Translations under genes and position numbers: made by a program
Shown here: one piece after another, positions 46,360 through 57,929 of the stretch
Layout of the letters: every line of letters begins with the position of its first letter
Position numbering within the stretch: the stretch's first letter is position 1
The notes under the pieces: generated by a model
Database searches by the model: none
Seen by the model: only the letters and a program-made list of their open reading frames with translations
Told to the model about the DNA's origin: nothing
Origin: Aliidongia dinghuensis
GTDB lineage: Bacteria > Pseudomonadota > Alphaproteobacteria > ATCC43930 > CGMCC-115725
Direction: 5' to 3'
Length of the DNA stretch: 64,000 nucleotides
NCBI RefSeq assembly: GCF_014643535.1
Contig: NZ_BMJQ01000005.1
Location: 186,001 to 250,000, forward strand

Positions 46360-47325
46360 ATGCACAAGTTCTGTTCTGGTCTTGCCGCTATTCTCCTGGG
46401 TCTTGCGGCCATGTCGGCCGCCGGGCCGGCTTCGGCGCAGGACCGCTCCGTAAACGACCGGCTCGACCGGCTGGAGCGCGATCTGAACCAGGTCCAACGG
46501 CAGCTCTACCGCAACGAAGTGCCGGCCACCGGTGCCGCTGGCGTGGCACCGAGCGGCGACAGCGGCAACACCGCGCTCAATGCCGATATCCGCATGGACC
46601 AGCTCGAGCAGCAGATGCGCACGCTGACCGGCCAGCTCGAAGAGGTGCAGTTCGGCATCTCGGAGCTGAAGAACCGGCTCGACAAGCAGCAGCAGGACGA
46701 CGAGCAGCGTTTCCAGGCGCTCGAGCATCCGGACGGCGGCGGGGCGGCGAAGCCGGCGCAGCAGACCGCGGCCAACCCGCCGGTCTCGGCGGCGCCGGGC
46801 AAGCCCGGCTCGCCAGGCGGTGCCGGCAACATGGATGCGGCGCCCAGCACCGGCGGTTTCCTCACGTCGCCGGGCGCCGGTGGCGGCGGCAATGCCGGCG
46901 CACCGGCGGTGCCTGGCAAGGCCAGCGTCGCGCTGCCAAACGGCTCGGCGACCGAGCAGTATAACTACGCCTTCGGCCTGCTGCGCAGCCAGGACTACCC
47001 GGCGGCCGAGGCGGCGTTCTCGCAGTTCGTGACCAAGCACCCGCAAGACGAACTGGCTGGTAACGCGCAATATTGGCTGGGCGAGACCTATTTCGTACGC
47101 AACGACTACAACTCCGCCGCGGCCGCCTTCGCCAAGGGCTATCAGCTCTACCCGAAGAGTCCCAAGGCGCAGGACAACCTGCTGAAGCTCGGCATCTCGC
47201 TCGGCAACATCGGGCGCAAGCAGGACGCCTGCTTCGCCTTCGCCAAGCTCGAGCGCGACTTCCCGAACATCGCCCCGACCAACAAGGAACGGGCGACGCG
47301 CGAAAAGCAGCGGTTGGGCTGCTGA
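46360..47325 (+). CDS. cpoB: CpoB/YbgF, Tol-associated TPR protein
   Basis: 321 residues. Signal peptide ends ASAQ-D; an N-terminal coiled coil (NDRLDRLERDLNQVQRQLYR; DQLEQQMRTLTGQLEEVQFG) that trimerises in homologues; a Gly/Pro-rich linker; and C-terminal TPRs (YNYAFGLLRSQDYPAAEAAF, GNAQYWLGETYFVRNDYNSA). It couples outer-membrane constriction to septal cell-wall synthesis. The ATG at 46360 is chosen for its signal peptide; a longer frame to 46177 is not supported. Confidence 0.94.
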   Translation: MHKFCSGLAAILLGLAAMSAAGPASAQDRSVNDRLDRLERDLNQVQRQLYRNEVPATGAAGVAPSGDSGNTALNADIRMDQLEQQMRTLTGQLEEVQFGISELKNRLDKQQQDDEQRFQALEHPDGGGAAKPAQQTAANPPVSAAPGKPGSPGGAGNMDAAPSTGGFLTSPGAGGGGNAGAPAVPGKASVALPNGSATEQYNYAFGLLRSQDYPAAEAAFSQFVTKHPQDELAGNAQYWLGETYFVRNDYNSAAAAFAKGYQLYPKSPKAQDNLLKLGISLGNIGRKQDACFAFAKLERDFPNIAPTNKERATREKQRLGC

Positions 47326-47329
47326 GCCC

Positions 47330-48841
47330 ATGACGGGGAGCGGCCCGGCCGATCGCCCACCCCGTCGTTCCGCCCCCGCACGCTCCGCGCGCCGCCCGGC
47401 GCCGCGCGGCTCGTCCGATACCGTCCGCCAGACGCCGCTCGATGATCCGGAATTCGCCGCCGCCATGGCTGCGATCGGGCCGTTCGAGCCCTGCCCGGAA
47501 CTGGCGGTCGCCGTCTCCGGCGGCGCCGACTCCTTGGCGCTCGCACTGCTTGCCGACCGCTGGGCTCGGGCGCGCAGCGGGCGGATCGTGGCGCTCACCG
47601 TCGACCATCGGCTGCGCCCGGAATCGGCGGGGGAGGCGGCCCAGGTCGGCGCCTGGCTCGGCGAGCGCGGTATCCGGCACGAGATCCTGGTCTGGCAAGG
47701 GCCCTATCCGATCCACGATTTGCAGGCGGCGGCGCGCGCCGCCCGCTATCACCTGCTCGGCGACTGGTGCCGCCGCGCCGGGTTTTTGCACCTCCTGACT
47801 GCGCATCACCAGGACGACCAGGCCGAAACGCTGATCCTGCGCCTCGGCCGCGGCAGCGGGCTCGCCGGTCTCTCCGGCATGGCGCCCATCGTCGAGGACG
47901 GGCATTACCGCCTGCTGCGCCCGCTGCTGGCGCTGCCGGCGACCCGGCTCAAGGTGACCTTGGCAGGGTTCAACCAGGGCTGGATCGAGGATCCGAGCAA
48001 CCGCAACCCGGCCTTCGCCCGGGTTCGCGTCCGAGCACAGACGCCGCTCTTTGCGGAGGCCGGGCTCACGCCGCGGCGGCTGGCCGAGACGAGCCGGCAT
48101 CTGGCGCGCGCGCGCGCGGTGCTGGAGCAACTGGTCGAAGAGGCGCTCGTCGCCGGCGTCAGCCTGCATCCGGCCGGCTTTGCGCTGGTTGATCCCGCCC
48201 CGCTCGCGCGGGCGCCGGCGGAGATCGGGCTGCGTGCGCTCGCGGCGGTGATCGCGACGATCAGCGGCGAGGATTATCCGCCGCGCTTCGAGCGGCTGGA
48301 GCGCGTGGCGGAGGCGCTTTTCGCCGGTTTGCCCGGGAGTGTGGCAGGGGACGGATCCGGCAATGCTCTGGGCGGCGGCCGGACGCTCGGCGGCTGCCGG
48401 ATCCTGCCCTGGCGCGGCCGTGTCCTGGTGCTGCGCGAGCTCGCGGCCGTGGCGCCGGCCGTCGATCTGCCAGACGTCGGTGCACCTAGCGTCGATGCAC
48501 CAAGCGTCGATGTATCGGCGGGGCCCCTGCAAGAGACGGGCGGAAACATTTCCTGGGATCACCGCTTCGTGATCGAACGCCGACCGGGTGGTGACTGGCA
48601 CGGTATTCGCGTCGGTGCCCTGGGTAGCGATGCGGCAGCACGTATGCGCGGGATTGTCGAAGCGCCGGGGACACCCTATCTGCCATCCAGCGTGCGGCCA
48701 TCCTTGCCCGCTTTCTGGCGGGAAGGTACTCTCATGGGCGTCCCCCATCTCGGTTGGATGCGCGCGGGTGCCGATATCGGCGCCGCAATTCGGTTTCGGC
48801 CGACGCGGTCGTTGACAGGCAGCGGTTTTACCGTTGTTTAG
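47330..48841 (+). CDS. tilS: tRNA(Ile)-lysidine synthetase
   Basis: 503 residues, longer than the usual ~430. The PP-loop AVAVSGGADSLALALLAD and the HHQDDQAETLILRLGRGSG segment are present. It modifies C34 of tRNA(Ile2) so that it reads AUA. An Arg/Pro-rich N-terminal extension of ~50 residues and a small duplication in the C-terminal region (VGAPSVDAPSVD, from a repeated 15-bp unit near 48476-48512) account for the extra length. It follows cpoB by 4 bp. Confidence 0.93.
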   Translation: MTGSGPADRPPRRSAPARSARRPAPRGSSDTVRQTPLDDPEFAAAMAAIGPFEPCPELAVAVSGGADSLALALLADRWARARSGRIVALTVDHRLRPESAGEAAQVGAWLGERGIRHEILVWQGPYPIHDLQAAARAARYHLLGDWCRRAGFLHLLTAHHQDDQAETLILRLGRGSGLAGLSGMAPIVEDGHYRLLRPLLALPATRLKVTLAGFNQGWIEDPSNRNPAFARVRVRAQTPLFAEAGLTPRRLAETSRHLARARAVLEQLVEEALVAGVSLHPAGFALVDPAPLARAPAEIGLRALAAVIATISGEDYPPRFERLERVAEALFAGLPGSVAGDGSGNALGGGRTLGGCRILPWRGRVLVLRELAAVAPAVDLPDVGAPSVDAPSVDVSAGPLQETGGNISWDHRFVIERRPGGDWHGIRVGALGSDAAARMRGIVEAPGTPYLPSSVRPSLPAFWREGTLMGVPHLGWMRAGADIGAAIRFRPTRSLTGSGFTVV

Positions 48842-48970
48842 CCAACGGCGCGCCTTATGTGATTTCGAAGAGGGGCCGGTTGATCGGCCCGCTTCGAGTG
48901 GGTGCCAGCAGGTGGTATGTTACCGTGGCGTGGGTATGGACGTCGACGGACGGAACGAAAGGCCTCGACC

Positions 48971-50902
<1,932 letters not shown>

Positions 50903-50904
50903 CG

Positions 50905-52065
50905 ATGACGGCCGATCCGATCGGCCGTCCCGAACCGCGAGGCCCCGCCGCAAGACGGGGCCTCGATTCGTTCGGGGGCCTTCCGCCTGCCGCCCTCTAC
51001 CTCTGCCCGGACGGGTTCGTCGCCGGCACGGCCGCCCGAGAGGCGGTCGAGGCCGGCCTTGCCTGGCGCATCGCCCGCGGCTGGGCAGCTGCGACGCTCG
51101 TCCGGGTTTCCGCCCGCCGACGGGGCGGCGGCGTCAACACGCTGATCGTTTCGGTCCAGGAATTATCGGCTTGGCTTGCCGAGAACGACGGTCCGGCAGC
51201 GACCCGGCTGCGACTGCTGGCCGATCGGTTGCGGGCGCCGCGCCCGGCCTGGGCCGGCCTCGCGCTCGAGCGGCCGCATGTCATGGGCATCGTCAATGTG
51301 ACGCCCGACAGTTTCTCCGACGGCGGCGAGCATGCCGGCACCGCGGCGGCGATCGCCCATGGGCTGGCGCTCAGGGCCGCAGGTGCTGCGATCCTCGATG
51401 TCGGCGGCGAATCGACCCGGCCCGGTGCGGCCGACGTCCCGGCCGAAGCTGAGATCGAACGGGTCGTGCCGGTCATCCGCGGCCTCGTGGCCGAGGGCGC
51501 GCTCGTCTCCGTCGACACGCGGCGAGCGCCGGTCATGGCGGCAGCGCTCAAGGCGGGCGCCGTCATCCTGAACGACATCGAGGCGCTGCAGCAGCCCGGA
51601 ACCTTGGCGCTTGCTGCCGATGCGGGGGCCCCCGTGGCACTCATGCACATGCAGGGCGAGCCTCGCACGATGCAGTCCGATCCGCACTACGACGTGGCGG
51701 CCCTCGACGTGTTCGACTGGCTCGAAGCGCGGGTTGAGGCGACGATCGCCGCAGGGCTGCCGCGCGACCGCATCCTGGTCGATCCGGGCATCGGCTTCGG
51801 CAAGTCGCTCGCCCATAACCTCGAGCTGCTGTCGGCGCTCGGGCTCGCGCACACGCTCGGTACCGGCATCCTCCTGGGCGTGTCACGCAAGAGCTTCATC
51901 GGCAAGATTGACGGTACGACGGATCCGAAGCGTCGGCTGGGCGGTTCGCTTGCCGCCGCGCTGGACGGATGGGCGCGAGGCGCTCAGATTGTGCGCGTGC
52001 ACGACGTGGCCGAGACAGCACAGGCCCTGGCTGTCGCGAACGCGATTGCCGAGGCGGCGTGCTAG
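50905..52065 (+). CDS. folP: Dihydropteroate synthase with N-terminal extension
   Basis: 386 residues against a usual ~280. The C-terminal ~265 residues are the DHPS barrel ([54 protein letters not shown]). It condenses pABA with the pterin diphosphate in folate synthesis. The first ~120 residues ([39 protein letters not shown]) form an extra domain of unknown role. Lies 2 bp after ftsH. Confidence 0.93.
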   Translation: MTADPIGRPEPRGPAARRGLDSFGGLPPAALYLCPDGFVAGTAAREAVEAGLAWRIARGWAAATLVRVSARRRGGGVNTLIVSVQELSAWLAENDGPAATRLRLLADRLRAPRPAWAGLALERPHVMGIVNVTPDSFSDGGEHAGTAAAIAHGLALRAAGAAILDVGGESTRPGAADVPAEAEIERVVPVIRGLVAEGALVSVDTRRAPVMAAALKAGAVILNDIEALQQPGTLALAADAGAPVALMHMQGEPRTMQSDPHYDVAALDVFDWLEARVEATIAAGLPRDRILVDPGIGFGKSLAHNLELLSALGLAHTLGTGILLGVSRKSFIGKIDGTTDPKRRLGGSLAAALDGWARGAQIVRVHDVAETAQALAVANAIAEAAC

Positions 52066-52132
52066 GGGCGCCGAGGCGCGGTATCATAGTCTGAGCGTAA
52101 AGGTGGCGGCGCATGCCGGGGGAAGGTTTGGG

Positions 52133-53512
52133 ATGACACGGAAACTTTTCGGCACCGACGGCATTCGGGGCACGGCCAACACGGCGCCCATGACCGCCGA
52201 CGTCGCGCTCAAGGTCGCGGTCGCCACGGCACGGCATTTCCGGCGCGGCACCCATCGTCATCTGGTTGTGATCGGCAAGGACACGCGGCTCTCCGGCTAC
52301 ATGCTGGAACCCGCTCTGACCGCCGGCTTCATCTCGATGGGCATGGACTGCGTGCTGGTTGGCCCGATCCCGACGCCGGCCATCGCCATGCTGACCCGCT
52401 CGCTCAGGGCAGACCTGGGCGTCATGATCTCGGCCTCGCATAACCCTTACGAGGACAACGGCATCAAGCTGTTCGGTCCCGACGGCCACAAGCTGTCGGA
52501 CGAGATCGAGGCCGCGATCGAGGCGTCCGTCGCGGCCGGGGCGGACCATGACCTGGCGCCGCCGGCCCAGCTTGGCCGGGCTCGGCGGCTCGAGGACGCC
52601 GGCGGCCGCTATATCGAGTGGGTCAAGAACACGCTGCCGCGCGGCATGCGGCTCGACGGCATCCGCATCGTCGTCGATTGCGCCCATGGCGCCGCCTACA
52701 AGGTGGCGCCGAGCGTGCTCTACGAGCTGGGCGCCGAGGTCATCCCGCTCGGCGTGTCGCCCGACGGCTTCAACATCAACCGCGAATCGGGTGCCATGGC
52801 GACGGGTGCCATGCAGAAGGCCGTGATCGAGCACAAGGCCGACATCGGCCTGGCGCTCGACGGTGATGCCGACAGGCTGCTGGTCGCCGACGAGACCGGG
52901 GCACTGCTCGACGGCGACCAGTTGATGGGCCTGATCGCGAGCCGCGCCCACCGTGCCGGCACCCTCCGGGGCGGCGGTCTGGTCGCGACCGTCATGTCCA
53001 ATCTCGGGCTCGAGCGCTATCTGGGCGGGCTCGGCCTGACCCTCGCGCGCACCGCGGTCGGTGACCGCTACGTGTTCGAGCACATGCGCGACAACGGCTT
53101 CAACGTCGGCGGCGAACAGTCCGGCCACATCATCCTGAGCGACTATGCGACGACCGGCGACGGGATCCTGGCCGCCCTGCAGGTGCTGGCGGCGATGATC
53201 GAGGCGCACGGTCCGCTGAGCCAGGTCGGCCGGATCTTCACGCCGTTGCCGCAGCGCTTGAAGAACGTGCGCTTCGCCGCCGGGACCGAGCCGCTCAAGC
53301 TGGCCAAGGTCAAGGACGCGGTCCAGGAGGCGGAGGCGAGGCTCAACGGCACCGGCCGCCTCCTGCTCCGCAAGTCCGGGACCGAGCCGGTTATCCGCGT
53401 GATGGCCGAGGCCGAGGACGAGGCGCTGGTCGCCGCCGTGGTCGATGACCTGTCGGCCGTGATCGCCGCTGTTGCCGGTGCGCCGGCCGCGACGGGCCAA
53501 GGCAAGCATTGA
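52133..53512 (+). CDS. glmM: Phosphoglucosamine mutase
   Basis: 459 residues. Active-site Ser102 in [18 protein letters not shown], metal-binding [11 protein letters not shown], sugar-binding [10 protein letters not shown] and the phosphate site [14 protein letters not shown]. It supplies glucosamine-1-phosphate for peptidoglycan and LPS. The ATG at 52133 has GGAAGG upstream. Its stop overlaps the TTG start of thiD. Confidence 0.97.
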   Translation: MTRKLFGTDGIRGTANTAPMTADVALKVAVATARHFRRGTHRHLVVIGKDTRLSGYMLEPALTAGFISMGMDCVLVGPIPTPAIAMLTRSLRADLGVMISASHNPYEDNGIKLFGPDGHKLSDEIEAAIEASVAAGADHDLAPPAQLGRARRLEDAGGRYIEWVKNTLPRGMRLDGIRIVVDCAHGAAYKVAPSVLYELGAEVIPLGVSPDGFNINRESGAMATGAMQKAVIEHKADIGLALDGDADRLLVADETGALLDGDQLMGLIASRAHRAGTLRGGGLVATVMSNLGLERYLGGLGLTLARTAVGDRYVFEHMRDNGFNVGGEQSGHIILSDYATTGDGILAALQVLAAMIEAHGPLSQVGRIFTPLPQRLKNVRFAAGTEPLKLAKVKDAVQEAEARLNGTGRLLLRKSGTEPVIRVMAEAEDEALVAAVVDDLSAVIAAVAGAPAATGQGKH

Positions 53513-54318
53513 CCCAACCGCCCCGCATCCTGCCCCCGCGCGTCCTGATCGTCGCCGGCTCGGATTCCGGCGGCGGTGCCGGCCTGCAGGCCGATCTCAA
53601 GACCGTGCTGGCCTTGGGCGGCTACGGCATGACCGCCGTGACGGCGCTGACGGCGCAGAATACCGAGGGTGTGCACGCGGTGCTGCCGGTGCCGGCCGAT
53701 TTCGTGCGCCGGCAGATGCGCGTGGTGCTCGACGACCTGGGCGCCGACGCGATCAAGACCGGCATGCTCAAGGATGCCGACATCATCGCCGCGGTAGCGG
53801 CCGAGCTGCCGGACGGCGTGCCGCTCGTGGTCGACCCGGTGATGATCGCCAAGGGCGGGGCAGCGCTGCTCGACCTCACGGCGATCGACGCCCTGAAGCG
53901 GCTGCTCTTGCCGCGCACCACGGTGCTGACGCCGAACCTGCCGGAGGCGGAGGCGCTGCTCGGCACCGCAATCGGCGATCTCGACGCGATGAAGCGCGCG
54001 GCCGAAGCGCTGCTCGGCCTCGGCCCGGCGGCGGTCCTGCTCAAGGGCGGGCATCTGCCGGGCGAGACGGTGCATGATGTGCTCGTCGACCGGTCGGGGG
54101 TCGAGGTATTTTCGGCGCCGCGCATCGACTCTCGCCATACGCATGGCACCGGCTGCACGCTCGCCTCGGCGCTGGCGACCGGCCTTGGCGCCGGGTGTCC
54201 GCTCGCCGACGCGGTCCGCCGGGCGCGCGACTATGTCCGCGCCGCAATCCGCACGGCACCGGGCTTCGGCCGCGGCCATGGGCCGCTTGGCCATGGTCAT
54301 ACCGTCGGCCCCTTCTAG
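53509..54318 (+). CDS. thiD: Hydroxymethylpyrimidine (phospho)kinase
   Basis: 269 residues, ribokinase-like. Motifs: [46 protein letters not shown], and the C-terminal [14 protein letters not shown] anion hole. It phosphorylates HMP and HMP-P for thiamine synthesis. The TTG at 53509 overlaps the glmM stop (TTGA), so it is coupled to glmM rather than grouped with other thi genes. The tail is GHGP-rich. Confidence 0.93.
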   Translation: MTQPPRILPPRVLIVAGSDSGGGAGLQADLKTVLALGGYGMTAVTALTAQNTEGVHAVLPVPADFVRRQMRVVLDDLGADAIKTGMLKDADIIAAVAAELPDGVPLVVDPVMIAKGGAALLDLTAIDALKRLLLPRTTVLTPNLPEAEALLGTAIGDLDAMKRAAEALLGLGPAAVLLKGGHLPGETVHDVLVDRSGVEVFSAPRIDSRHTHGTGCTLASALATGLGAGCPLADAVRRARDYVRAAIRTAPGFGRGHGPLGHGHTVGPF

Positions 54319-54442
54319 CGCGGGATGGTATTCGGTTTGGCTACGGTGCCGCCGCCGCTCTTCTATCACCCTCTTTGCCCCATTGGGGCAGAGCGGGTCG
54401 GGGAGAGGCGGGGAGCGCGGCGCTGCCCACCTCATCCTAGAT

Positions 54443-54470
54443 CCTTCTCCCCCCTGAAGGGCGGAGAAGG
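54443..54470. repeat. CCTTCTCC / GGAGAAGG inverted repeat before lspA
   Basis: The 8-bp arms 54443-54450 and 54463-54470 are perfect with a 12-nt loop. It lies in the 179-bp thiD-lspA gap next to another imperfect palindrome (TTTGCCCCATTGGGGCAGAG, 54374-54393). Both resemble common intergenic palindromes of proteobacteria; one may end the thiD transcript. Confidence 0.65.
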
Positions 54471-54497
54471 ACTTATCCGAAGCATTCGGGGAAAGAC

Positions 54498-54989
54498 ATG
54501 ATGCGAACCGGCCTGCGCTGGCTCTGGCTCACGGTCCTGGTCGTGGTGCTCGACCAGGTATCGAAGCTCCTGCTGATCGAGCAGCTGCAGCCGTTCCAGC
54601 CGGTGCGGGTGCTGCCGTCGCTCAATTTCCTGCTGACCTACAACACCGGCGTGTCGTTCAGCTTCCTGCAGCTGCCGGGCGGTTGGCAGCGCTGGCCGCT
54701 CGCGATCTTCGCCATCGTGATCGCGGCCGTGCTCATCGGCTGGCTCGCCCGCATCCCGGCGGCGCGCCGGCTGCTGGGGGCTGCGGTCGCGATCATCCTG
54801 GGCGGTGCCGTCGGCAACCTGATCGACCGCATCCTGCGCGGCCAGGTGACCGACTTCATCCAGTTCTATGTCGGGGATTGGTCGTTCGCCATTTTCAACA
54901 TCGCCGACGCGGCGATCACGGTCGGTGTGGCGCTGATCCTGCTCGACAATCTCCTGGGCGGCGACGGCCGGTCGCGCCAGAGCGCCTGA
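54498..54989 (+). CDS. lspA: Lipoprotein signal peptidase (SPase II)
   Basis: 163 residues, four membrane helices. The catalytic Asp pair is in [20 protein letters not shown] and [29 protein letters not shown] near the N-terminus is typical. It removes signal peptides of prolipoproteins such as Pal and the lipoproteins at 4.9 and 55.0 kb. Start at 54498 or the next codon (both ATG). Confidence 0.96.
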   Translation: MMRTGLRWLWLTVLVVVLDQVSKLLLIEQLQPFQPVRVLPSLNFLLTYNTGVSFSFLQLPGGWQRWPLAIFAIVIAAVLIGWLARIPAARRLLGAAVAIILGGAVGNLIDRILRGQVTDFIQFYVGDWSFAIFNIADAAITVGVALILLDNLLGGDGRSRQSA

Positions 54990-55032
54990 ACAGAACGCCT
55001 GACCGGCCGCGCCTTCAGCGAGGCAGGACTGC

Positions 55033-55266
55033 TTAGTGGGCGATCTCGTGGCCGATGATCGCGCCGCCTACGGCGCCGCCGATCGTGGCCGCGGTCTTGC
55101 CGCTGCCCTTGCCGAACTGGTTGCCGGCATAGGCGCCGGCACCGGCGCCTACTGTTTCCGCACAGGCGCCGAGCGCTAGCGGGGCGAGGATGATCGTCGC
55201 CAGCGCCAGGCGCTTCCACACCAGGCGCGTTCGTAGGCGCGTTCGTCGGTCGTCGAAATTCTGCAT
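55033..55266 (-). CDS. Small glycine-zipper lipoprotein
   Basis: 77 residues. Lipobox LALGAC, then a glycine-zipper segment (VGAGAGAYAGNQFGKGSGKT, AATIGGAVGGAIIGHEI) of the 17-kDa antigen-like type, which inserts in or spans a membrane. AAGGAGA lies just before the ATG at 55266, which is why it is chosen over an ATG at 55296. It converges on lspA. Confidence 0.85.
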   Translation of the reverse strand: MQNFDDRRTRLRTRLVWKRLALATIILAPLALGACAETVGAGAGAYAGNQFGKGSGKTAATIGGAVGGAIIGHEIAH

Positions 55267-55363
55267 GACGTTCTCCTTTCGCGGCAATCCCGTCATTAAG
55301 AAATAACAGGCAGGCTGCGAAGGCGGTTCCGACCGGCCGGGGGTCTGTTCCCCGGCACCGGGG

Positions 55364-56752
55364 TCAGACGACCGACATCAGCGGGTCGGGCTCGGCGTCG
55401 CGCAGCTTGCCGAGCGTGTTGAGCGCGTCTTCGAGCACGCCCAGGTCGGCGACCGTGCCGAGGCAGACGCGGACGCCGTTCACGGGCGCGATGCGGCCGA
55501 CGGTGAAGGTGTTGGCGCCGCTCACCGCGATGCCGAGCCGCCGCGCCTCGGTCACGAACTCGCTGGCGCGCCAGCGCTCCTCGAGCGGCAGCCATATGTG
55601 ATAGGCGTTGGGATGGCCCATGACGTCGGGGCCGAGGATGCGCCGGGCCAGGACCTGGCGCCGGGCTGCCTCGCGCCGCTTCGTCACGGCGAGCCGTTCG
55701 CAAATGCCGCTCTCGATCCAGCGGGTCGCGATCTCGACCATCAGCGGCGGCACCATCCAGATCGTCGAGCGCACGGCGAGGGCGAGCCGGTCGATGCGGT
55801 CGGCCGGCGCCAGGATATAGCCCATGCGCAGGCCGGGGGCGGCGCTCTTCGACAGGCTGTTGACGAGAAACGTCCGCTCCGGCGCCAGCGCCGAGAATGG
55901 CGTCGGCCGGTCGATCAGGAAGCCGTAGACGTCGTCCTCGACGATCAGCACGTCGTGCCGGCGCGCGATCTCGACAATTGCCCGGCGCCGGTCGTCCGGC
56001 AGCACGCCGCCCAGCGGATTGTTGATGTTCGGCGTCAGATACAGCAACCGGATCGGCCATTGCCGGCAGGCCGCGGCGAAGGCGTCGGGCAGGACGCCGT
56101 GCTCGTCGACCGCAATGCCTTCGAGCCGGACCTGGCGCAGTTGGCACGCCGCCTTCAGGCCCGGATAGGTCATCGCCTCGGTCGCGACCACGTCGCCGGG
56201 ATTGGCGAAGGCGCCGAGGATCGTCGACAGGCAATGCTGGCCGCCGGCCGTCACCAGCACCCGTTCCGGCACGGCCGGCGCCCCGGAGAGTGCCAGCCAG
56301 GCGGCCCCGGCAGCGCGGGCCGGCGGCAGGCCGGTGTGATTCTGGTACTGCAGCAGCTCGCCCAGATCCGGGCCGCTCGCGATCGCGCGCAGCGTCTCGG
56401 CGAACAGCACCGTCTCCTCGCCCGGCATGGGGTGGTTCTGCGCCAGGTTCAGCAGGGTCGGTGGGTTTGGTCCGCGCTCCGGCGGCTGGGCTGTCGGCAC
56501 CGGCGGCTCGGCGCCGCGGATGAAGGTGCCGCGCCCGACTTCGCCGGCGATCAATCCGCGCCGCTCGGCCTCGGCATAGGCGCGCGTCACCGTGCCGACG
56601 GTGACCTTGAGGTGCCAGGCGAGGTCGCGGTGGGTCGGCAGCCGGTCGCCCGGCCGGAGCCGTCCTTCGCGCATGTCATGGGCCAGCGCCTCGGCAATGG
56701 CGCGATAGCGGGGCCCGGTGAACCGGGCGAGGTCGGGTTGCCACATTGTCAT
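55364..56752 (-). CDS. MocR-type regulator: GntR winged helix fused to PLP aminotransferase domain
   Basis: 462 residues. Winged helix at about 15-78 (GPRYRAIAEALAHDMREGRL, LPTHRDLAWHLKVTVGTVTR), then a fold-type I aminotransferase domain with the PLP lysine in VNSLSKSAAPGLRMGY and the NNPLGG and DDVYGF motifs. MocR proteins use PLP or an amino compound as effector and often act on a divergent gene. The divergent neighbour is DUF1127, followed by phzF and an ammonia-lyase. Two palindromes overlap and flank its start codon. Confidence 0.92.
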   Translation of the reverse strand: MTMWQPDLARFTGPRYRAIAEALAHDMREGRLRPGDRLPTHRDLAWHLKVTVGTVTRAYAEAERRGLIAGEVGRGTFIRGAEPPVPTAQPPERGPNPPTLLNLAQNHPMPGEETVLFAETLRAIASGPDLGELLQYQNHTGLPPARAAGAAWLALSGAPAVPERVLVTAGGQHCLSTILGAFANPGDVVATEAMTYPGLKAACQLRQVRLEGIAVDEHGVLPDAFAAACRQWPIRLLYLTPNINNPLGGVLPDDRRRAIVEIARRHDVLIVEDDVYGFLIDRPTPFSALAPERTFLVNSLSKSAAPGLRMGYILAPADRIDRLALAVRSTIWMVPPLMVEIATRWIESGICERLAVTKRREAARRQVLARRILGPDVMGHPNAYHIWLPLEERWRASEFVTEARRLGIAVSGANTFTVGRIAPVNGVRVCLGTVADLGVLEDALNTLGKLRDAEPDPLMSVV

Positions 56753-56778
56753 GATGACAATATTCGGTTTGACCGAAT
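56745..56778. promoter_or_regulatory. Two tandem palindromes, operator candidates of the MocR regulator
   Basis: ATTGTCATGATGACAAT (56745-56761) is a perfect palindrome around a central G and covers the MocR start codon. ATTCGGT-TTG-ACCGAAT (56762-56778) follows without a gap and is also perfect. Their centres are 17 bp apart. This suits autorepression of the MocR gene and activation of the divergent gene. Confidence 0.6.
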
Positions 56779-56782
56779 GCTC

Positions 56783-56812
56783 CTGTCAATGTCTCTATTT
56801 GATGAATACAAT
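56783..56812 (+). promoter_or_regulatory. Candidate promoter of the second DUF1127 gene
   Basis: CTGTCA (56783-56788) and TACAAT (56807-56812) with an 18-bp spacer, just downstream of the palindromes. It gives a leader of about 27 nt. The region is markedly AT-richer than its surroundings. Confidence 0.45.
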
Positions 56813-56845
56813 ATGTCGTCATCTCATGCCAATGGAGATGAGTGT

Positions 56846-57061
56846 ATGGATACAATTCTGTTGCGCGCCCGGCCGCCGGCTGGCGCTTCTGCATCGGGCC
56901 GGCCGCGGCACGGCCTCTTTGTCATGATCGCGGCCGCGGTCGAACGGGCTCGGACGCGCCGCCAGTTGCGGCTGCTGCTGACCGACCCGCATGCTCTCGA
57001 CGATTTGGGGTTGAGCCCGGACCAGGTCGAATCCGAAGTTGTAAAGCCGTTCTGGCGCTAA
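56846..57061 (+). CDS. DUF1127 small protein
   Basis: 71 residues. The C-terminal part has the family pattern: VERARTRRQLRLLLTDPHAL then DDLGLSPDQVESEVVKPFWR. It resembles the member at 18519 in the LxDLGLS-like core and the KPFWR end. GGAG lies 8 nt before the ATG at 56846; upstream in-frame ATGs lack a ribosome site. It is divergent from the MocR gene and 12 bp ahead of phzF. Confidence 0.85.
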   Translation: MDTILLRARPPAGASASGRPRHGLFVMIAAAVERARTRRQLRLLLTDPHALDDLGLSPDQVESEVVKPFWR

Positions 57062-57073
57062 AGGGGGGAAGCG

Positions 57074-57886
57074 ATGACCACGGAACTCTCGATCTACCAG
57101 GTCGACGCGTTTACCGACGCGGTGTTCGGCGGCAATCCGGCGGCGGTTGTCCCGCTCAGGGACTGGCTGCCGGATGTGCTGCTGCAGAAGATCGCGGCCG
57201 AGAACAATCTGTCCGAGACCGCTTTCCTGGTGCCGGAGCGCGATGTCTATCACCTGCGCTGGTTCACGCCGAAGATCGAGGTCGATCTCTGTGGCCACGC
57301 GACGCTCGCCTCGGCGCAGGTCGTGTTCGAGATGCTGCATCCCGGCCGGCGCAACGTCACGTTCCTGACCCGCCGGGCCGGACCCTTGACCGTGAACCTC
57401 ACGGGCGACCGGCTCACCATGGATTTCCCGGCACGCCCGGCCGAACGCGTGGCGGCGCCCACGGGCCTCGCGGCGGCCCTCGGCGCCGAGCCGGCCGAGG
57501 TCTGGGCCGCGGGCAAGCTGATGGTCGTATTCGAGACCGAAGGCGCGGTGAAGGCGCTCGAGCCCGACTTCCGCAAGGTCGCGGCACTCGATTGCCTGGG
57601 CGTCATCGCAACGGCGCCCGGCAACGACGGCATCGATTTCGTCTCGCGCTATTTCGCGCCCCACGCCGGCATCGACGAGGATCCGGTCACGGGCTCTGCC
57701 CATTGCGTGCTGGTCCCCTATTGGTCGCGCCGTCTCGGCAAGACCCGGCTCGATGCGCGGCAGATCTCGGCGCGCGGCGGCCGGCTCTGGTGCGAAGACC
57801 GCGGCGAACGGGTTAGTCTCGCCGGCCGCGCCGTGCTGTATCTTGAAGGACGGATCTTCGTTCCGTCGCATCATGGCGACGTCTAA
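57074..57886 (+). CDS. PhzF-family isomerase
   Basis: 270 residues, diaminopimelate-epimerase-like fold. General acid/base Glu48 in NNLSETAFLV, substrate-binding CGHATLASA and DEDPVTGSAHC. Family members isomerise diverse small acids; the substrate here is unknown. AAAGGGGGGAA precedes the ATG. It lies 12 bp after the DUF1127 gene, probably cotranscribed under MocR control. Confidence 0.92.
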   Translation: MTTELSIYQVDAFTDAVFGGNPAAVVPLRDWLPDVLLQKIAAENNLSETAFLVPERDVYHLRWFTPKIEVDLCGHATLASAQVVFEMLHPGRRNVTFLTRRAGPLTVNLTGDRLTMDFPARPAERVAAPTGLAAALGAEPAEVWAAGKLMVVFETEGAVKALEPDFRKVAALDCLGVIATAPGNDGIDFVSRYFAPHAGIDEDPVTGSAHCVLVPYWSRRLGKTRLDARQISARGGRLWCEDRGERVSLAGRAVLYLEGRIFVPSHHGDV

Positions 57887-57929
57887 GTCGCCTCGTCCCA
57901 ACCGGAGCCTGCCCCCTGGAGCCTAACCC

